The notes: generated by a model not told the origin, from the letters alone. Shown: positions 50,709 through 60,236, numbered from the stretch's first letter. The stretch: 64,000 nt of DNA from Thalassobaculum_A sp040219615 (GCF_040219615.1 NZ_JAVJSE010000003.1:181955-245954), one strand, 5' to 3'. Numbers and translations: made by a program.

Positions 50709-53700
50709 ATGCCCGCCTTTCGCCATACCCGCACCGCCGCCTGGGCATCCCTGACGCTTGCCGCGATGGTGACCGCCACCGGCGCGGCAGCGGCCGACGG
50801 AATGCGCTTCGCCAAGGAGCGCTACCTGCTGGACGGAAGCACCCCGACGATCTGCCTCGACTACTCGGCGCCGGTCGCGTTCCCGGCCGGCAGCTTCCCC
50901 GAGGACTATGTGGCGGTGTCGCCGAAGGCGCAGACCGACGTGCGGGTGCAGGACGGCGCGCTGTGCCTGGGCGGGCTCGACTGGGGCCGGCGCTACGAGA
51001 TCCTGGTGCGGGCCGGGGTGCCGGCGGCCGACGGGGCGAAGACCGCGACGACCGACACCGTCGGCGTGGCGATTCCCGACGCCCCGTCCTCGGTCGGCTT
51101 CGCCGGCGGCGGCTACGTGCTGGCCCAGGCCGGCGAGACCGCCCTGCCGGTCACCACCGTCAACGTCGACGAGGTCCGCCTGCGGGTCCTGCGGATCGTC
51201 GACCGCAACCTGATCGACGAGCTCGCCGAGGGCGACTTCAGCCGCACCATGACCGGCTGGTGGGCCGAGCAGATCGAGCAGACCGACGGCGAGCTGGTCT
51301 GGCAGGGCACCGTGGAGACGCCGGGTCCGCGCAACCGGCGGGTCCGTACCGGCATCCCGATCGACCGCATCGTCGACCGCTCGCTGCCCGGCGTGCACGT
51401 GGTGACAGCGGTCGCCGCCGACGGGCCGGACGAGCCGTGGAACGCGCTGGCCACCCAGTGGCTGGTGGTGTCCAACCTGGGACTCACCACCTTCACCGGC
51501 GAGGCCGGGCTGACCGCCTTCGTCAACGGCCTGGACACGGCCCGGCCGGTGGCCGGGGTCGAGACGGTCCTGCTGGCCCGCAACAACAAGATCCTGGGCA
51601 AGGCCACCACCGACGCCGAGGGCCGCGTGGACTTCCCCGGCGGGCTGCTGCGCGGCCGCGGCGGCAACGAGGCGACCGCCCTGCTGGCCTACGGGCCGAA
51701 CCACGACTTCACGGTGCTGCGCCTGACCGGCCCGGCCTTCGACCTGTCCGACCGCGGGGTCGCCGGCCGCACCCCGCCGGGGCCGCTGGACGGCTTCCTG
51801 TGGGCCGACCGCGACATCTTCCGGCCCGGCGAGACCGTGCATCTCGCCGCCCTGCTGCGCACCGCCGAGGCGCGCGCCACCGCCGGCATGCCGCTGACCC
51901 TCGCGGTCGTGCGGCCGGACGGCCAGGACTTCCGCCGGACGGTGCTGGCGGCCCGCGACGGCGGCGCCTACCAGTCCGACGTCGAGCTGCCGAAGTCGGT
52001 GCCGACCGGGCGCTGGAGCGCGCGGCTGTACGCCGACCCGAAGGCGGCACCGGTGGCCGAGTTCGCGTTCTCGGTCGAGGACTTCGTGCCGGAGCGGCTG
52101 GACCTCGAGCTGACGGCAGACACGGCAGGCATCGCCGCCGACCAGACCGTCGAGGTCGGACTGAACGGCCGCTTCCTGTTCGGGGCGCCGGCCGCCGGGC
52201 TGCGGGTGACCTCGGAGCTGGTGGTGACCGTCGACCCGGAACCGTTCCCGGACTGGGCCGGCTACGGCTTCGGCCTCGCCACCGAGGAATGGACGGCGGT
52301 GCGCACCGAGCTGGCCGAGGGCCGGACCGACGCCGAGGGCAAGGGATCCGTCGCGGCGACCCTGCCGGCCCTGGCCGACACCACCCTGCCGCTGCTGGCC
52401 CGGGTCCGCGCGACCCTGCTGGAGCCGGGCGGGCGCGGCGTCACCCGGTCGCTCGACCTGAAGGTCCACCGTCAGCCGCTGGCCATCGGCATCAAGCCGG
52501 GCTTCGCCGACGCCACCGTCCAGGAAGACAGCGCCGCCGCCTTCCAGGTGGTCGCGCTCGACCCGGCCGGCGCCGCGGTCGCCAGCCAGGGGCTGTCCTG
52601 GGAGCTGATCCGCGAGGTCTGGCACTACGACTGGGTGCAGGTGAACGGCAACTGGGAGGTCGAGAGCTCGTTCAACAACCGCCGGGTCGATTCCGGCAAG
52701 CTCGACTCCGCCGCCGGCCCGGTGGCGATGTCGGTGCCGGTCGAGTGGGGCTGGTACCGCCTCGAGGTCTACGACGCCGCGACCGGCGTCGCCTCCAGCG
52801 TCCGTTTCCAGGCCGGCTGGCGGGCCGGCCCCTCGGCCGGCGCCGCCCCCGACAAGGTCAAGGTCAGCCTGGACAGGGACAGCTACCGTCCCGGCGACGC
52901 CGCCCGGGTGTTCGTCGAGCCGCCCTATGCCGGCGAGGCCCTGGTCACCGTGCTCGGCGACAGGGTCCTGCAGACCCGGCGGGTGACGATCCCGGCGGAA
53001 GGCGCCGAGTTCACGCTGACCGCCGACGACGGCTGGGGTGCGGCCGGCGCCTATGTGGCGGTGACGCTGCTGCGGCCCGGCAGCGCCGACCCGGCCAAGG
53101 CCGACGCGCCGCCGGCGCCCGGCCGGGCGATCGGCCTGACCTGGCTGACCCTGGACCGCGGCGACCGCAAGCTCGCGGTGTCGATCCTGGCGCCGGACGA
53201 GACCCGGCCGGAACGCCGGCTGGCGATCCCGGTCGCAGTGTCCGGGCTGGCGGTCGGCGAGAAGGCCTGGCTGACCCTGGCCGCGGTCGACCGCGGGGTG
53301 CTGGCGCTGACCGGCTACGAGACCCCCGACCCGGAATCCCACTACTTCGGCAAGCGCCGGCTGCCGGTCGACCTGCGCGACCTGTACGGCCGGCTGATCG
53401 ACGGCGCCTACGACCGGATCGGCGAACTGCGGGCCGGCGGCGACGCCATGGCCGACCAGAACGCCGGCCTCGGCGCCGACGCCTACGAGACGGTGGCGCT
53501 GTTCTCCGGGCTGGTCGAGGTCGGTCCCGGCGGCCGGGTCGAGGTGCCACTGGACATCCCCGACTTCAACGGCGAGCTGCGGCTGATGGCGGTGGCGTTC
53601 TCCGACGACAAGGTCGGCCATGCCGAGGCGCCGCTGCCGGTCCGGCCGCCGGTGGTCGCCGAGCTGTCGCGGCCGCGCTTCCTGGCGCCCGGCGACAGCG

Positions 53701-55493
53701 CCGAGCTGACCCTGGAACTGCACAACCTCACCGGTGCCGCCGGCGATTACCGGATCGCCGTCACCGCCGACGGCCCGGTCGCGATCCGCGACGGCGGCGA
53801 GCAGTCGGTGACCCTGGCGACCGGCGGCAAGGCCGAGCGGCGGGTCCGCATCGAGGCGACCGGCAGCGGGGTGGCCGAGATCGCCCTGTCGCTGGCCGGC
53901 CCGGGCGACCTGGCCCTGTCCCGGCGGTTCGCCCTGACCGTCCGGCCGGCCCAGGCCGTGCACACCGAGCGCCGCACCGTGTGGCTGGCGCCCGGCAGCA
54001 TGCTGCGGCTCGACCCGGAGCTGGCCAGCGGGTTCCGGCCCGGGACCGTGCGCACCGGGGTGACCCTCGGCACCGCGCCGACCTTCGACCTGCCGCACCT
54101 GATCGACCGGCTGTACCGCTACCCCTACGGCTGCCTGGAGCAGACCGTCAGCACCGCGATGCCGCTGCTCTACCTCGACGAGCTGGCGGCCTATGCCGGG
54201 CTCGACGAAGACACCGCGGCCCTGCGCGAGCGGGCGCAGAAGGCGGTCTGGCGGATCCTGAACATGCAGCGCTCGGACGGCGCGTTCTCGCTGTGGGACG
54301 CCTACGGCGCGGCCGAGCCCTGGCTGTCGGCCTACGCGCTCGACTTCCTGACCCGGGCCCGCGCGGCCGGCCTCACCGTGCCGGACGGCGCCTACGGACA
54401 AGGGCTGGACTGGCTCGAAGCCAACGTGGTCGAGCAGGCCGAGTGGACCGATACCTCGGTGGCCCGGCCCTACGCCTTCCACGTCCTGGCGAAGGCCGGC
54501 CGCACCGGGATCGCCGGCGCCGCCCGCTACGTCGCCGACAACCGCGCCGACCGCCTGCCCTACGGCGCCCGCGGCCAGCTCGCCGCCGCCCTCGGCCTGC
54601 TCGGCGAGACCGACCGGGCTGGCCGGCTGCTGGCCGACACCGAGGTGCCGCAGCGCGACTGGTGGCGGCACGACTACGGGACGCGCCTGCGCGACGCCGC
54701 ACTCCGACTGACGGTGATGACCGAGAGCGGCAGCGACGACAAGGCGATCGGCCAGCTGGTCGACCAGGTCGCCGACATGGCCGGCCGGCGGCGCTGGCTC
54801 AGCACCCAGGAGATGAGCTGGCTGGTGCTGGCCGCCAAGGCGATGATCGAGCGCCAGCACGCGGTGGCGGCCGAGATCGACGGCCGGCTGGTCGGCCCGC
54901 AGACCCGGCCGATCAGCGTGTTCCCGACGCCCGACCAGCTCGACCGCGGCTATCTGATCTCCAACCGCGGCGCCGACACCCTGCGGGTGGCGATCTCCAG
55001 CACCGGCATCCCGACCGCCGCCCAGCCGCCGGAAGCCGAGGGTTTCTCCGTCGAACGGGCTGTCTATGCGCTCGACGGCAAGCCGGTCGCCGACGGTTCC
55101 GGACTGGTCCAGGGCGAGCGCTACGTCGTGATCCTGGCCGGCACCAGCGACCTCGGTCCGGAGCATCAGGGCCTGCTGGTCGACCTGCTGCCGGCCGGCC
55201 TGGAGATCGAGAACACCCGGCTGCGCAACGGCGGCGACGTCGGCGACTTCGGATGGTTGCCGGAACTGACGGAGGCCCGCCACGTCGAGATGCGCGACGA
55301 CCGGTTCATCGCCGCCTACGACCTGTCGGCCGATCGCCCCGGCTTCACCGCCGCCTACATCGTGCGGGCGGTCACCCGCGGCCGCTTCGTGGCCCCGGCC
55401 CCCTATGTCGAGGACATGTACCAGCCCCACCGGTTCGCACGCGGCAGCCTCGGCATGGTGACGGTGGTCGACGCCGCCGCGACCCCGAAGTGA
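50709..55493 (+). CDS. Bacterial alpha-2-macroglobulin family protein (YfhM-like)
   Basis: A 1594-residue periplasmic protease-trapping protein. The first 28 residues are a signal peptide ending GAAA before ADGMRF; there is no lipobox cysteine, unlike E. coli YfhM. MG domains fill the middle (GFLWADRDIFRPGETVHLAA is a typical MG3 edge). The thioester YPYGCLEQTVSTAMPL has its cysteine at residue 1142. The C-terminal receptor-like domain ends near the gene's end. Such proteins trap proteases entering through a damaged wall. pbpC follows four bases later, the normal partner for wall repair. Confidence 0.95.
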   Translation: MPAFRHTRTAAWASLTLAAMVTATGAAAADGMRFAKERYLLDGSTPTICLDYSAPVAFPAGSFPEDYVAVSPKAQTDVRVQDGALCLGGLDWGRRYEILVRAGVPAADGAKTATTDTVGVAIPDAPSSVGFAGGGYVLAQAGETALPVTTVNVDEVRLRVLRIVDRNLIDELAEGDFSRTMTGWWAEQIEQTDGELVWQGTVETPGPRNRRVRTGIPIDRIVDRSLPGVHVVTAVAADGPDEPWNALATQWLVVSNLGLTTFTGEAGLTAFVNGLDTARPVAGVETVLLARNNKILGKATTDAEGRVDFPGGLLRGRGGNEATALLAYGPNHDFTVLRLTGPAFDLSDRGVAGRTPPGPLDGFLWADRDIFRPGETVHLAALLRTAEARATAGMPLTLAVVRPDGQDFRRTVLAARDGGAYQSDVELPKSVPTGRWSARLYADPKAAPVAEFAFSVEDFVPERLDLELTADTAGIAADQTVEVGLNGRFLFGAPAAGLRVTSELVVTVDPEPFPDWAGYGFGLATEEWTAVRTELAEGRTDAEGKGSVAATLPALADTTLPLLARVRATLLEPGGRGVTRSLDLKVHRQPLAIGIKPGFADATVQEDSAAAFQVVALDPAGAAVASQGLSWELIREVWHYDWVQVNGNWEVESSFNNRRVDSGKLDSAAGPVAMSVPVEWGWYRLEVYDAATGVASSVRFQAGWRAGPSAGAAPDKVKVSLDRDSYRPGDAARVFVEPPYAGEALVTVLGDRVLQTRRVTIPAEGAEFTLTADDGWGAAGAYVAVTLLRPGSADPAKADAPPAPGRAIGLTWLTLDRGDRKLAVSILAPDETRPERRLAIPVAVSGLAVGEKAWLTLAAVDRGVLALTGYETPDPESHYFGKRRLPVDLRDLYGRLIDGAYDRIGELRAGGDAMADQNAGLGADAYETVALFSGLVEVGPGGRVEVPLDIPDFNGELRLMAVAFSDDKVGHAEAPLPVRPPVVAELSRPRFLAPGDSAELTLELHNLTGAAGDYRIAVTADGPVAIRDGGEQSVTLATGGKAERRVRIEATGSGVAEIALSLAGPGDLALSRRFALTVRPAQAVHTERRTVWLAPGSMLRLDPELASGFRPGTVRTGVTLGTAPTFDLPHLIDRLYRYPYGCLEQTVSTAMPLLYLDELAAYAGLDEDTAALRERAQKAVWRILNMQRSDGAFSLWDAYGAAEPWLSAYALDFLTRARAAGLTVPDGAYGQGLDWLEANVVEQAEWTDTSVARPYAFHVLAKAGRTGIAGAARYVADNRADRLPYGARGQLAAALGLLGETDRAGRLLADTEVPQRDWWRHDYGTRLRDAALRLTVMTESGSDDKAIGQLVDQVADMAGRRRWLSTQEMSWLVLAAKAMIERQHAVAAEIDGRLVGPQTRPISVFPTPDQLDRGYLISNRGADTLRVAISSTGIPTAAQPPEAEGFSVERAVYALDGKPVADGSGLVQGERYVVILAGTSDLGPEHQGLLVDLLPAGLEIENTRLRNGGDVGDFGWLPELTEARHVEMRDDRFIAAYDLSADRPGFTAAYIVRAVTRGRFVAPAPYVEDMYQPHRFARGSLGMVTVVDAAATPK

Positions 55494-55497
55494 CGCG

Positions 55498-57552
55498 GTG
55501 ACCCGGCGGGCCGGCATCCTGGGACTGGTGCTCGTCGCGATCGTCGCGGCGAGCGCGGCGCCGGCCGCCTGGGACCGGCTGACCCGGCCGCTCGACCGCG
55601 CCGTCGACCCGTCGCTGACCGTCGCCGACCGCGACGGACGGGCCCTGCGGGTGTTCCTCTCGGCCGACGGCGCCTGGCGGCTGCCGGCCGACCCGGCCCG
55701 GGTCGAGCCGCTGTATCTCGCCATGCTGACCGCCATCGAGGACAAGCGGTTCCGATATCACCCCGGCGTCGACCCGCTGGCGGTCGGCCGGGCGGTCGGC
55801 CAGATGCTGGCCAATGGCCGTGTCGTCTCCGGCGCCTCGACCCTGACCATGCAGACGGTCCGGCTGCTCGACCCGCAGCCGCGCACCCTCGGCGCCAAGG
55901 CGGTCGAGGCGCTGCGTGCCCTGGTCCTGGAGGTGCGGCTCGACAAGGACGCGGTGCTCGCCCGCTACCTCACCCTGGCGCCGTTCGGCGGCAACCTGCA
56001 GGGCATCCGGGCCGCCTCGCTCGCCTATTTCGGCCGCGAGCCCGTCGCCCTCACCCCGGCCGAGGCGGCCCTGCTGGTGGCGATCCCGCAGGCCCCGGAG
56101 CGGCTGCGGCCGGACCGCCACCCGGAGGCGGCGCGGCGGGCCCGCGACCGCATCCTGGACCGGGCGGCCGAGGCCGGCGTGATCCCGACCGCCGTCGCCG
56201 CCGAGGCCCGGCGCGACCCGATCCCGGACACCCGTCGGGCGATGCCGATGCGCACCCCGCACCTGGCCCGCCGGCTGGCCCTGGCAGCGGATTCCGGCAC
56301 CGTGGAGATCCGCACCTCCCTCGACGGCGACCTGCAGCGCCGGATCGAGGGCATGGCCCTGCGCTGGGCCGAGACCCTCGACCCGGAGGCCGGCCTAGCC
56401 GTGGTGGTCGCCGATGCCGCGACCGGCGCGGTGCTCGCCCATCTCGGCGCGCCCGACTTCTTCTCGACCCGACGCTCGGGTCAGGTCGACATGACCCGCG
56501 CGGTGCGCTCGCCGGGCTCGACCCTCAAGCCGTTCCTCTACGGGCTGGCGTTCGACGACGGCTTCCTCGACCCGCGCAGCATGGTGACCGACGCGCCGCT
56601 GCGGATCGCCGGCTACGCGCCGGCCAACTTCGCCCCGGTGCATCTCGGGCAGCTGACAGCTGCCGACGCCCTGCGGCTGTCGCTCAACGTGCCGGCGGTG
56701 GCGGTGCTGGACCGCTACGGCCCGGGCCGGTTCCTGCGCAGACTGGCCTCGGCCGACGCCCGCCTCGAGCTGCCGCACGCCGGCGACCGGGCCGGCCTCG
56801 CCGTCATCCTCGGCGGCGTCGGGACCAGCCTGGAAGACCTGGTGAGCCTGTACACGGCGCTCGCCGGCGACGGCCGGGTCCGGCCACTGACGGTCCGGGC
56901 CGGCGGCCCGACCGGCGAAGCCTCGCGACCGCTGCTGAGCCCCGGCGCCGCCTGGGAGATCGCCCGCATCCTGGAGGGGACCCCGCACCCGACTCATTCG
57001 GCCCGGCGCCGCGGCGGACCGGTGGCCTGGAAGACCGGGACCTCCTACGGCTTCCGCGACGCCTGGGCGGTCGGCGTCGGCAACGGCCTGGCGGTCGGCG
57101 TCTGGGTCGGCCGGCCCGACGGCACCCCGCGCCCCGGCCATTTCGGCGCCCGCTCGGCCGCCCCGCTGCTGTTCGAGCTGTTCGACATCCTGCCGACGGC
57201 ACGAAGCCTGGCCGCCGCGCCGCCGAGCGGCGGCGGCAGTCCGCCGTCCGCCCACCCGCTGCCACCGGCGCTGGCCTACTTCCCGCCGCGCCCGGACACC
57301 CCGACGGCCGACCCGGTGCGCATCGCCTATCCGCGCGACGGCAGCGAGATCGAGCGCCCGTCGGACCGGCCGATCGCGCTGCAGGCCCGCGGCGGGCGGC
57401 GGCCGCTGGTCTGGCTGGTCGACGGCCGCCCGCTGCCGGCCCCGCCGCATCGCCGCGACGCCGCCTGGCAGCCGGATGGGCTCGGCTTCGCGACGGTGAC
57501 GGTGATCGACGCCGACGGCCTGACCGCCCATGCCCGGTTCCGGGTGCGCTGA
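55498..57552 (+). CDS. pbpC: Penicillin-binding protein 1C (bifunctional transglycosylase/transpeptidase)
   Basis: A 684-residue inner-membrane peptidoglycan synthase. One N-terminal membrane helix (RRAGILGLVLVAIVAASAA) precedes the GT51 transglycosylase with E81 in AIEDKRFRYHPGVD. Further motifs are GASTLTMQ and the transpeptidase triad: S341-T-L-K344 in RSPGSTLKPFLYG, SLN in LRLSLNVPAV, and KTGTSYGFRD (K512). A C-terminal BiPBP-like domain (VWLVDGRPLP) ends the protein. It has a GTG start, four bases after the alpha-2-macroglobulin stop. The two form the conserved yfhM-pbpC defence and repair pair. Confidence 0.95.
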   Translation: MTRRAGILGLVLVAIVAASAAPAAWDRLTRPLDRAVDPSLTVADRDGRALRVFLSADGAWRLPADPARVEPLYLAMLTAIEDKRFRYHPGVDPLAVGRAVGQMLANGRVVSGASTLTMQTVRLLDPQPRTLGAKAVEALRALVLEVRLDKDAVLARYLTLAPFGGNLQGIRAASLAYFGREPVALTPAEAALLVAIPQAPERLRPDRHPEAARRARDRILDRAAEAGVIPTAVAAEARRDPIPDTRRAMPMRTPHLARRLALAADSGTVEIRTSLDGDLQRRIEGMALRWAETLDPEAGLAVVVADAATGAVLAHLGAPDFFSTRRSGQVDMTRAVRSPGSTLKPFLYGLAFDDGFLDPRSMVTDAPLRIAGYAPANFAPVHLGQLTAADALRLSLNVPAVAVLDRYGPGRFLRRLASADARLELPHAGDRAGLAVILGGVGTSLEDLVSLYTALAGDGRVRPLTVRAGGPTGEASRPLLSPGAAWEIARILEGTPHPTHSARRRGGPVAWKTGTSYGFRDAWAVGVGNGLAVGVWVGRPDGTPRPGHFGARSAAPLLFELFDILPTARSLAAAPPSGGGSPPSAHPLPPALAYFPPRPDTPTADPVRIAYPRDGSEIERPSDRPIALQARGGRRPLVWLVDGRPLPAPPHRRDAAWQPDGLGFATVTVIDADGLTAHARFRVR

Positions 57553-57563
57553 GCGGCCCGGCG

Positions 57564-58472
57564 ATGATCACCCTGCGCCAGATCGAGGTCATCCGGGCGG
57601 TCATGGTGACCGGCACCATCGCCGGCGCCGCCAGGCTGCTGAACGTCTCGGCGCCCGGCATCAGCCGGCTGATGAAATACACCGAGGACACCCTGGGGTT
57701 CCGGCTGTTCATCCGCCGACACGGCCGCTACGACCCGACGCCGGAGGCGCGCGACGTCTTCGACCTGGTCGACACGGTGTACCGGAAGGTCGGCGACCTG
57801 CAGACAGCGATCGACCGCATGAAGCGCGGCGAGACCAAGGAACTCAGCCTCGGCTCGGTCCCCAGCATCGCCAACGTGATGGTGCCGCGGGCGATCGAGC
57901 GGCTGCGGCGGCGCTACCCGCAGCTGCGGATCGACATCAACATCCTGAAGGTCGAGGACGCGGTCGACTACCTGCTGCTGCGCCGCGGCGAGGTGGTGGC
58001 GATGAGCTACCGCTTCGACCATCCGATCGTGACCTTCGAGCCGCTGGCCCGCGGCCGGCTGATCTGCGTGGTGCCCGAGAGTCATCCGCTGGCCAGCGAG
58101 GAATCGGTCTCGGCTCGGCAGATCGTCGGCTATCCACTGATCGGAATCGATCCCAACGACCCGTACGGTTCGATCATGGCCCGGATCTTCACGCGCGAGG
58201 GCCTGACTTACGACACGACCATCCGCGCCCGCTTCGGGTCAACCGTGTGCAGCCTGGTGGCGGCCGACCTCGGTATCGCGGTGATCGACCAGTTCACGGT
58301 AGCCCACGGTCAGGTGTCCGGCATCCGCTGCCTGGAGATCGAGGAGGACACCGGCTTCGAGACCTACGCCGCGCACCGCAACGACGGGCCGCTGTCGACC
58401 TATGCCGAGAACTTCGTGTCGACGCTGCGCGACGAGATGCGGGCGGTTGCCGATCCGGCGACTGCCGAATGA
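57564..58472 (+). CDS. LysR-family transcriptional regulator (TTT operon)
   Basis: A 302-residue LTTR with the winged helix at residues 1-60 (MITLRQIEVIRAVMVTGTIA, LLNVSAPGISRLMKYTEDTL). Its effector domain starts about residue 92 (ELSLGSVPSIANVMVPRAI) and includes LGIAVIDQFT. It reads in the same direction as the downstream tctC-tctB-tctA-quiC set and is the obvious candidate for its control. The start is 11 bases after the pbpC stop. The repeat-rich 248-bp leader between it and tctC probably holds its binding sites. Confidence 0.92.
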   Translation: MITLRQIEVIRAVMVTGTIAGAARLLNVSAPGISRLMKYTEDTLGFRLFIRRHGRYDPTPEARDVFDLVDTVYRKVGDLQTAIDRMKRGETKELSLGSVPSIANVMVPRAIERLRRRYPQLRIDINILKVEDAVDYLLLRRGEVVAMSYRFDHPIVTFEPLARGRLICVVPESHPLASEESVSARQIVGYPLIGIDPNDPYGSIMARIFTREGLTYDTTIRARFGSTVCSLVAADLGIAVIDQFTVAHGQVSGIRCLEIEEDTGFETYAAHRNDGPLSTYAENFVSTLRDEMRAVADPATAE

Positions 58473-58490
58473 ATTAACGTAATGTTACGC

Positions 58491-58525
58491 CGTTAGCATT
58501 CTGCGTATTTGACGTTAGCTTTCTG
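58491..58525. promoter_or_regulatory. 22-bp-spaced direct repeats upstream of tctC
   Basis: CGTTAGCATTCTG (58491-58503) and CGTTAGCTTTCTG (58513-58525) differ at one base and lie 22 bp apart, two helical turns, in the AT-rich start of the tctC leader. Just before them, GTAATGTTAC (58479-58488) is a palindrome. This looks like a regulator-binding cluster, most likely for the adjacent LysR protein. Confidence 0.5.
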
Positions 58526-58603
58526 TATCATCGATTCTGGTATCCAAGCCGATGCCTCGGAAACGGACTCCACCCGCGGCCTTGCGGGTGGCACGGTCAG
58601 CCG

Positions 58604-58704
58604 ATGGAAATTGGCCGTCGACCGGGCCGGGTATCGGCCCGGCGAAGAAGCCAGATGGAAATTGGCCGTCGACCGGGCCGGGTATCGGCCCGGCGAAGAA
58701 GCCA
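58604..58704 (+). repeat. Two 51-bp tandem repeats with hairpins in the tctC leader
   Basis: A 51-bp unit starting ATGGAAATTGGCCGTCGACC occurs twice in tandem (58604-58654 and 58655-58704, the last base differing). Each contains CCGGGCCG-GGTAT-CGGCCCGG, a perfect 8-bp stem with a 5-base loop. The second copy ends 15 bases before the tctC ATG at 58720, with AGGGAGGA between. Two strong hairpins directly ahead of the ribosome site could modulate translation or RNA stability. An in-frame peptide through the repeats is possible but unsupported. Confidence 0.85.
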
Positions 58705-58719
58705 TAGGGAGGAACACCG

Positions 58720-59721
58720 ATGAAGATCAGACTGCTCGGGGCCGTCGCGGCCATCGCCTTGCTGGCAGGCGGCCCGGCGGGCCACGCTGCCGACTACCCC
58801 GCCAAGGACCTGCAAGGCATCATCATGTGGGGCGCCGGCGGTGCTACCGACACGGTCGCCCGTGCGGTCACTCCGCTGGTCGAATCCGCGCTCGGCCAGC
58901 AAATCGTGCTGGTGAACAAGCCCGGCGGCACCGGGGCGATCTCGACCGCCTTCGTCGCCGCCCGCCCGTCCGACGGCTACACGCTCCTGTACGGCGCCGA
59001 GAACCCGCAGCTCCACAAGGTCCTGCAGCTCTCGCAGATGGACTACGCCGACTTCTACCCGGTGAACATCCTGGCGCACGGCGTCGCCGTCATCGTCGCC
59101 AACAACGATATGCCGTGGACCTCCGTGAAGGATCTGGTCGCCGACGTCCAGAAGCGGCCCGGCGAGGTCAAGATGGGCTCGACCGGGCCCGGGGGCCTGC
59201 CACATGTGGTCGGCTCGTTGCTGAAGACCGTGATCGACTTTCCGGTGACGGCGGTGCCGTTCGACGGCGAAGGCCCGGGCATCACCGCGCTGCTGGGCGG
59301 TCATGTAGACTTCATGCCGGCCGGGCTTAGCGCCGCAGCCGAGCACATCAAGGCCGGACGGGTGAAGGTGCTGGCGGTGGTGAATGACGGCGAGATCGCC
59401 GCCCTGCCCGGCGTTCCGCCGATCACCGCCGACTTCGAGGGGTTCGGCAAGTACCTGCCGTGGGGCCCGTTCTACGGGGTGTTCGTGAAGCGCGACGTGC
59501 CGGATGACGCCAAGGCGAAGCTGGTCGCCGCGTTCAAGCAGGCCGCCTCGGATCCGAAGTTCGTCGACCTGATGGTGGGGCGCGGCAACATCATGATGAA
59601 CATCGCCGGCACCGAGGCCGACGAGTTCCTCGGGAAGTGGCAGTCGACGACCGCCTGGGTGCTGCACGAGGCGAATGCGACCAAGGCTTCGCCGGCCGAG
59701 TTCGGCATCCCGAAGCCGTAG
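58720..59721 (+). CDS. tctC: TTT-family tricarboxylate-type substrate-binding protein (Bug family)
   Basis: A 333-residue periplasmic protein with a signal peptide (MKIRLLGAVAAIALLAGG, cleaved about AGHA before ADYPAK). Conserved Bug-family elements are IIMWGAGGATDTVAR at the first ligand loop, VNKPGGTGAISTAFVAARPS, MGSTGPGGLPHVVG and LLGGHVDFMPAG. It delivers a carboxylate to the TctA/TctB membrane pair encoded next. AGGGAGGA precedes the ATG. The ligand is unknown but the downstream quiC gene points to a quinate/shikimate-type or aromatic acid. Confidence 0.93.
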   Translation: MKIRLLGAVAAIALLAGGPAGHAADYPAKDLQGIIMWGAGGATDTVARAVTPLVESALGQQIVLVNKPGGTGAISTAFVAARPSDGYTLLYGAENPQLHKVLQLSQMDYADFYPVNILAHGVAVIVANNDMPWTSVKDLVADVQKRPGEVKMGSTGPGGLPHVVGSLLKTVIDFPVTAVPFDGEGPGITALLGGHVDFMPAGLSAAAEHIKAGRVKVLAVVNDGEIAALPGVPPITADFEGFGKYLPWGPFYGVFVKRDVPDDAKAKLVAAFKQAASDPKFVDLMVGRGNIMMNIAGTEADEFLGKWQSTTAWVLHEANATKASPAEFGIPKP

Positions 59722-59729
59722 GACGGGCG

Positions 59730-59755
59730 GGGCGGCTCCATCCACGGAGCCGCCC
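59730..59755 (+). promoter_or_regulatory. Perfect 10-bp hairpin between tctC and tctB
   Basis: GGGCGGCTCC (59730-59739) and GGAGCCGCCC (59746-59755) pair perfectly around ATCCAC, then TT follows. It is 8 bases after the tctC stop and before the tctB GTG. Such a stem may terminate part of the transcripts or protect the tctC mRNA end, so that the binding protein is made in excess over the membrane parts. Confidence 0.7.
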
Positions 59756-59777
59756 TTCCGCCACCAGGGAGAGTCGG

Positions 59778-60236
59778 GTGTCGCAACCACGTCCACGGCA
59801 GCCGGGAGAGCGGGCCTTTACCCTGGCCCTGCTGGCCCTCAGCCTGTTCCTGCTGTACCAGGCCTACACGATCTCCGGCTTCTCGGCGGTCAGCTCGCCG
59901 GGCGTGTTCCCCATGGTCGCCGCCGGGGTCATGGTGCTGTCGCTCGCCACCGTGCTGGTGCGCGAGCGCGGCCGTCCGGATCCCGCCGGATTCGTCCGAC
60001 AGGTGACCCCGCCGGTGCTGCTCGGCTCGATCGTCCTGATCGTCGGCCTGATGGTGACCCTGGAGCCGGCCGGCTTCGTGGCCGCGGCCGGCGGATTCCT
60101 GTTCGCCACGATCCTATTCCTGCAGCGCGGCCGGCCGGTGCGCGCGGCGCTGGTCGCCGCTGTCGCGGTAGTCGCGATCTACGTCGTCTTCCGGATCGGC
60201 TTCCAGGTCGTGCTGCCCGAGGCGGGGTGGATGTGA
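59778..60236 (+). CDS. tctB: TTT transporter small membrane subunit
   Basis: A 152-residue protein with four hydrophobic helices (FTLALLALSLFLLYQAYTIS, SPGVFPMVAAGVMVLSLATV, TPPVLLGSIVLIVGLMVTLE, ALVAAVAVVAIYVVFRIGF), the usual layout of TctB. Its GTG at 59778 is preceded by AGGGAGAG, the best ribosome site in the region. The stop overlaps the start of tctA by one base (TGATG). Confidence 0.9.
   Translation: MSQPRPRQPGERAFTLALLALSLFLLYQAYTISGFSAVSSPGVFPMVAAGVMVLSLATVLVRERGRPDPAGFVRQVTPPVLLGSIVLIVGLMVTLEPAGFVAAAGGFLFATILFLQRGRPVRAALVAAVAVVAIYVVFRIGFQVVLPEAGWM

Noticed and set aside
50547..55745. Very long antisense open frame (1732 codons) opposite the alpha-2-macroglobulin and a further overlapping plus-strand frame
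   Set aside because: High GC makes stops rare in all frames. The translations are low-complexity Gly/Arg/Gln-rich, while the plus-strand gene has a signal peptide, MG-domain edges and the CLEQ thioester.
58604..58704. Possible CRISPR array
   Set aside because: Only two directly adjacent 51-bp units with no spacers and no cas genes; this is a simple tandem repeat.
58509..58720. Leader-peptide gene through the tandem repeats
   Set aside because: The frame is open and repeats a 17-residue unit, but no ribosome site or stop context supports translation; kept only as a possibility within a finding.
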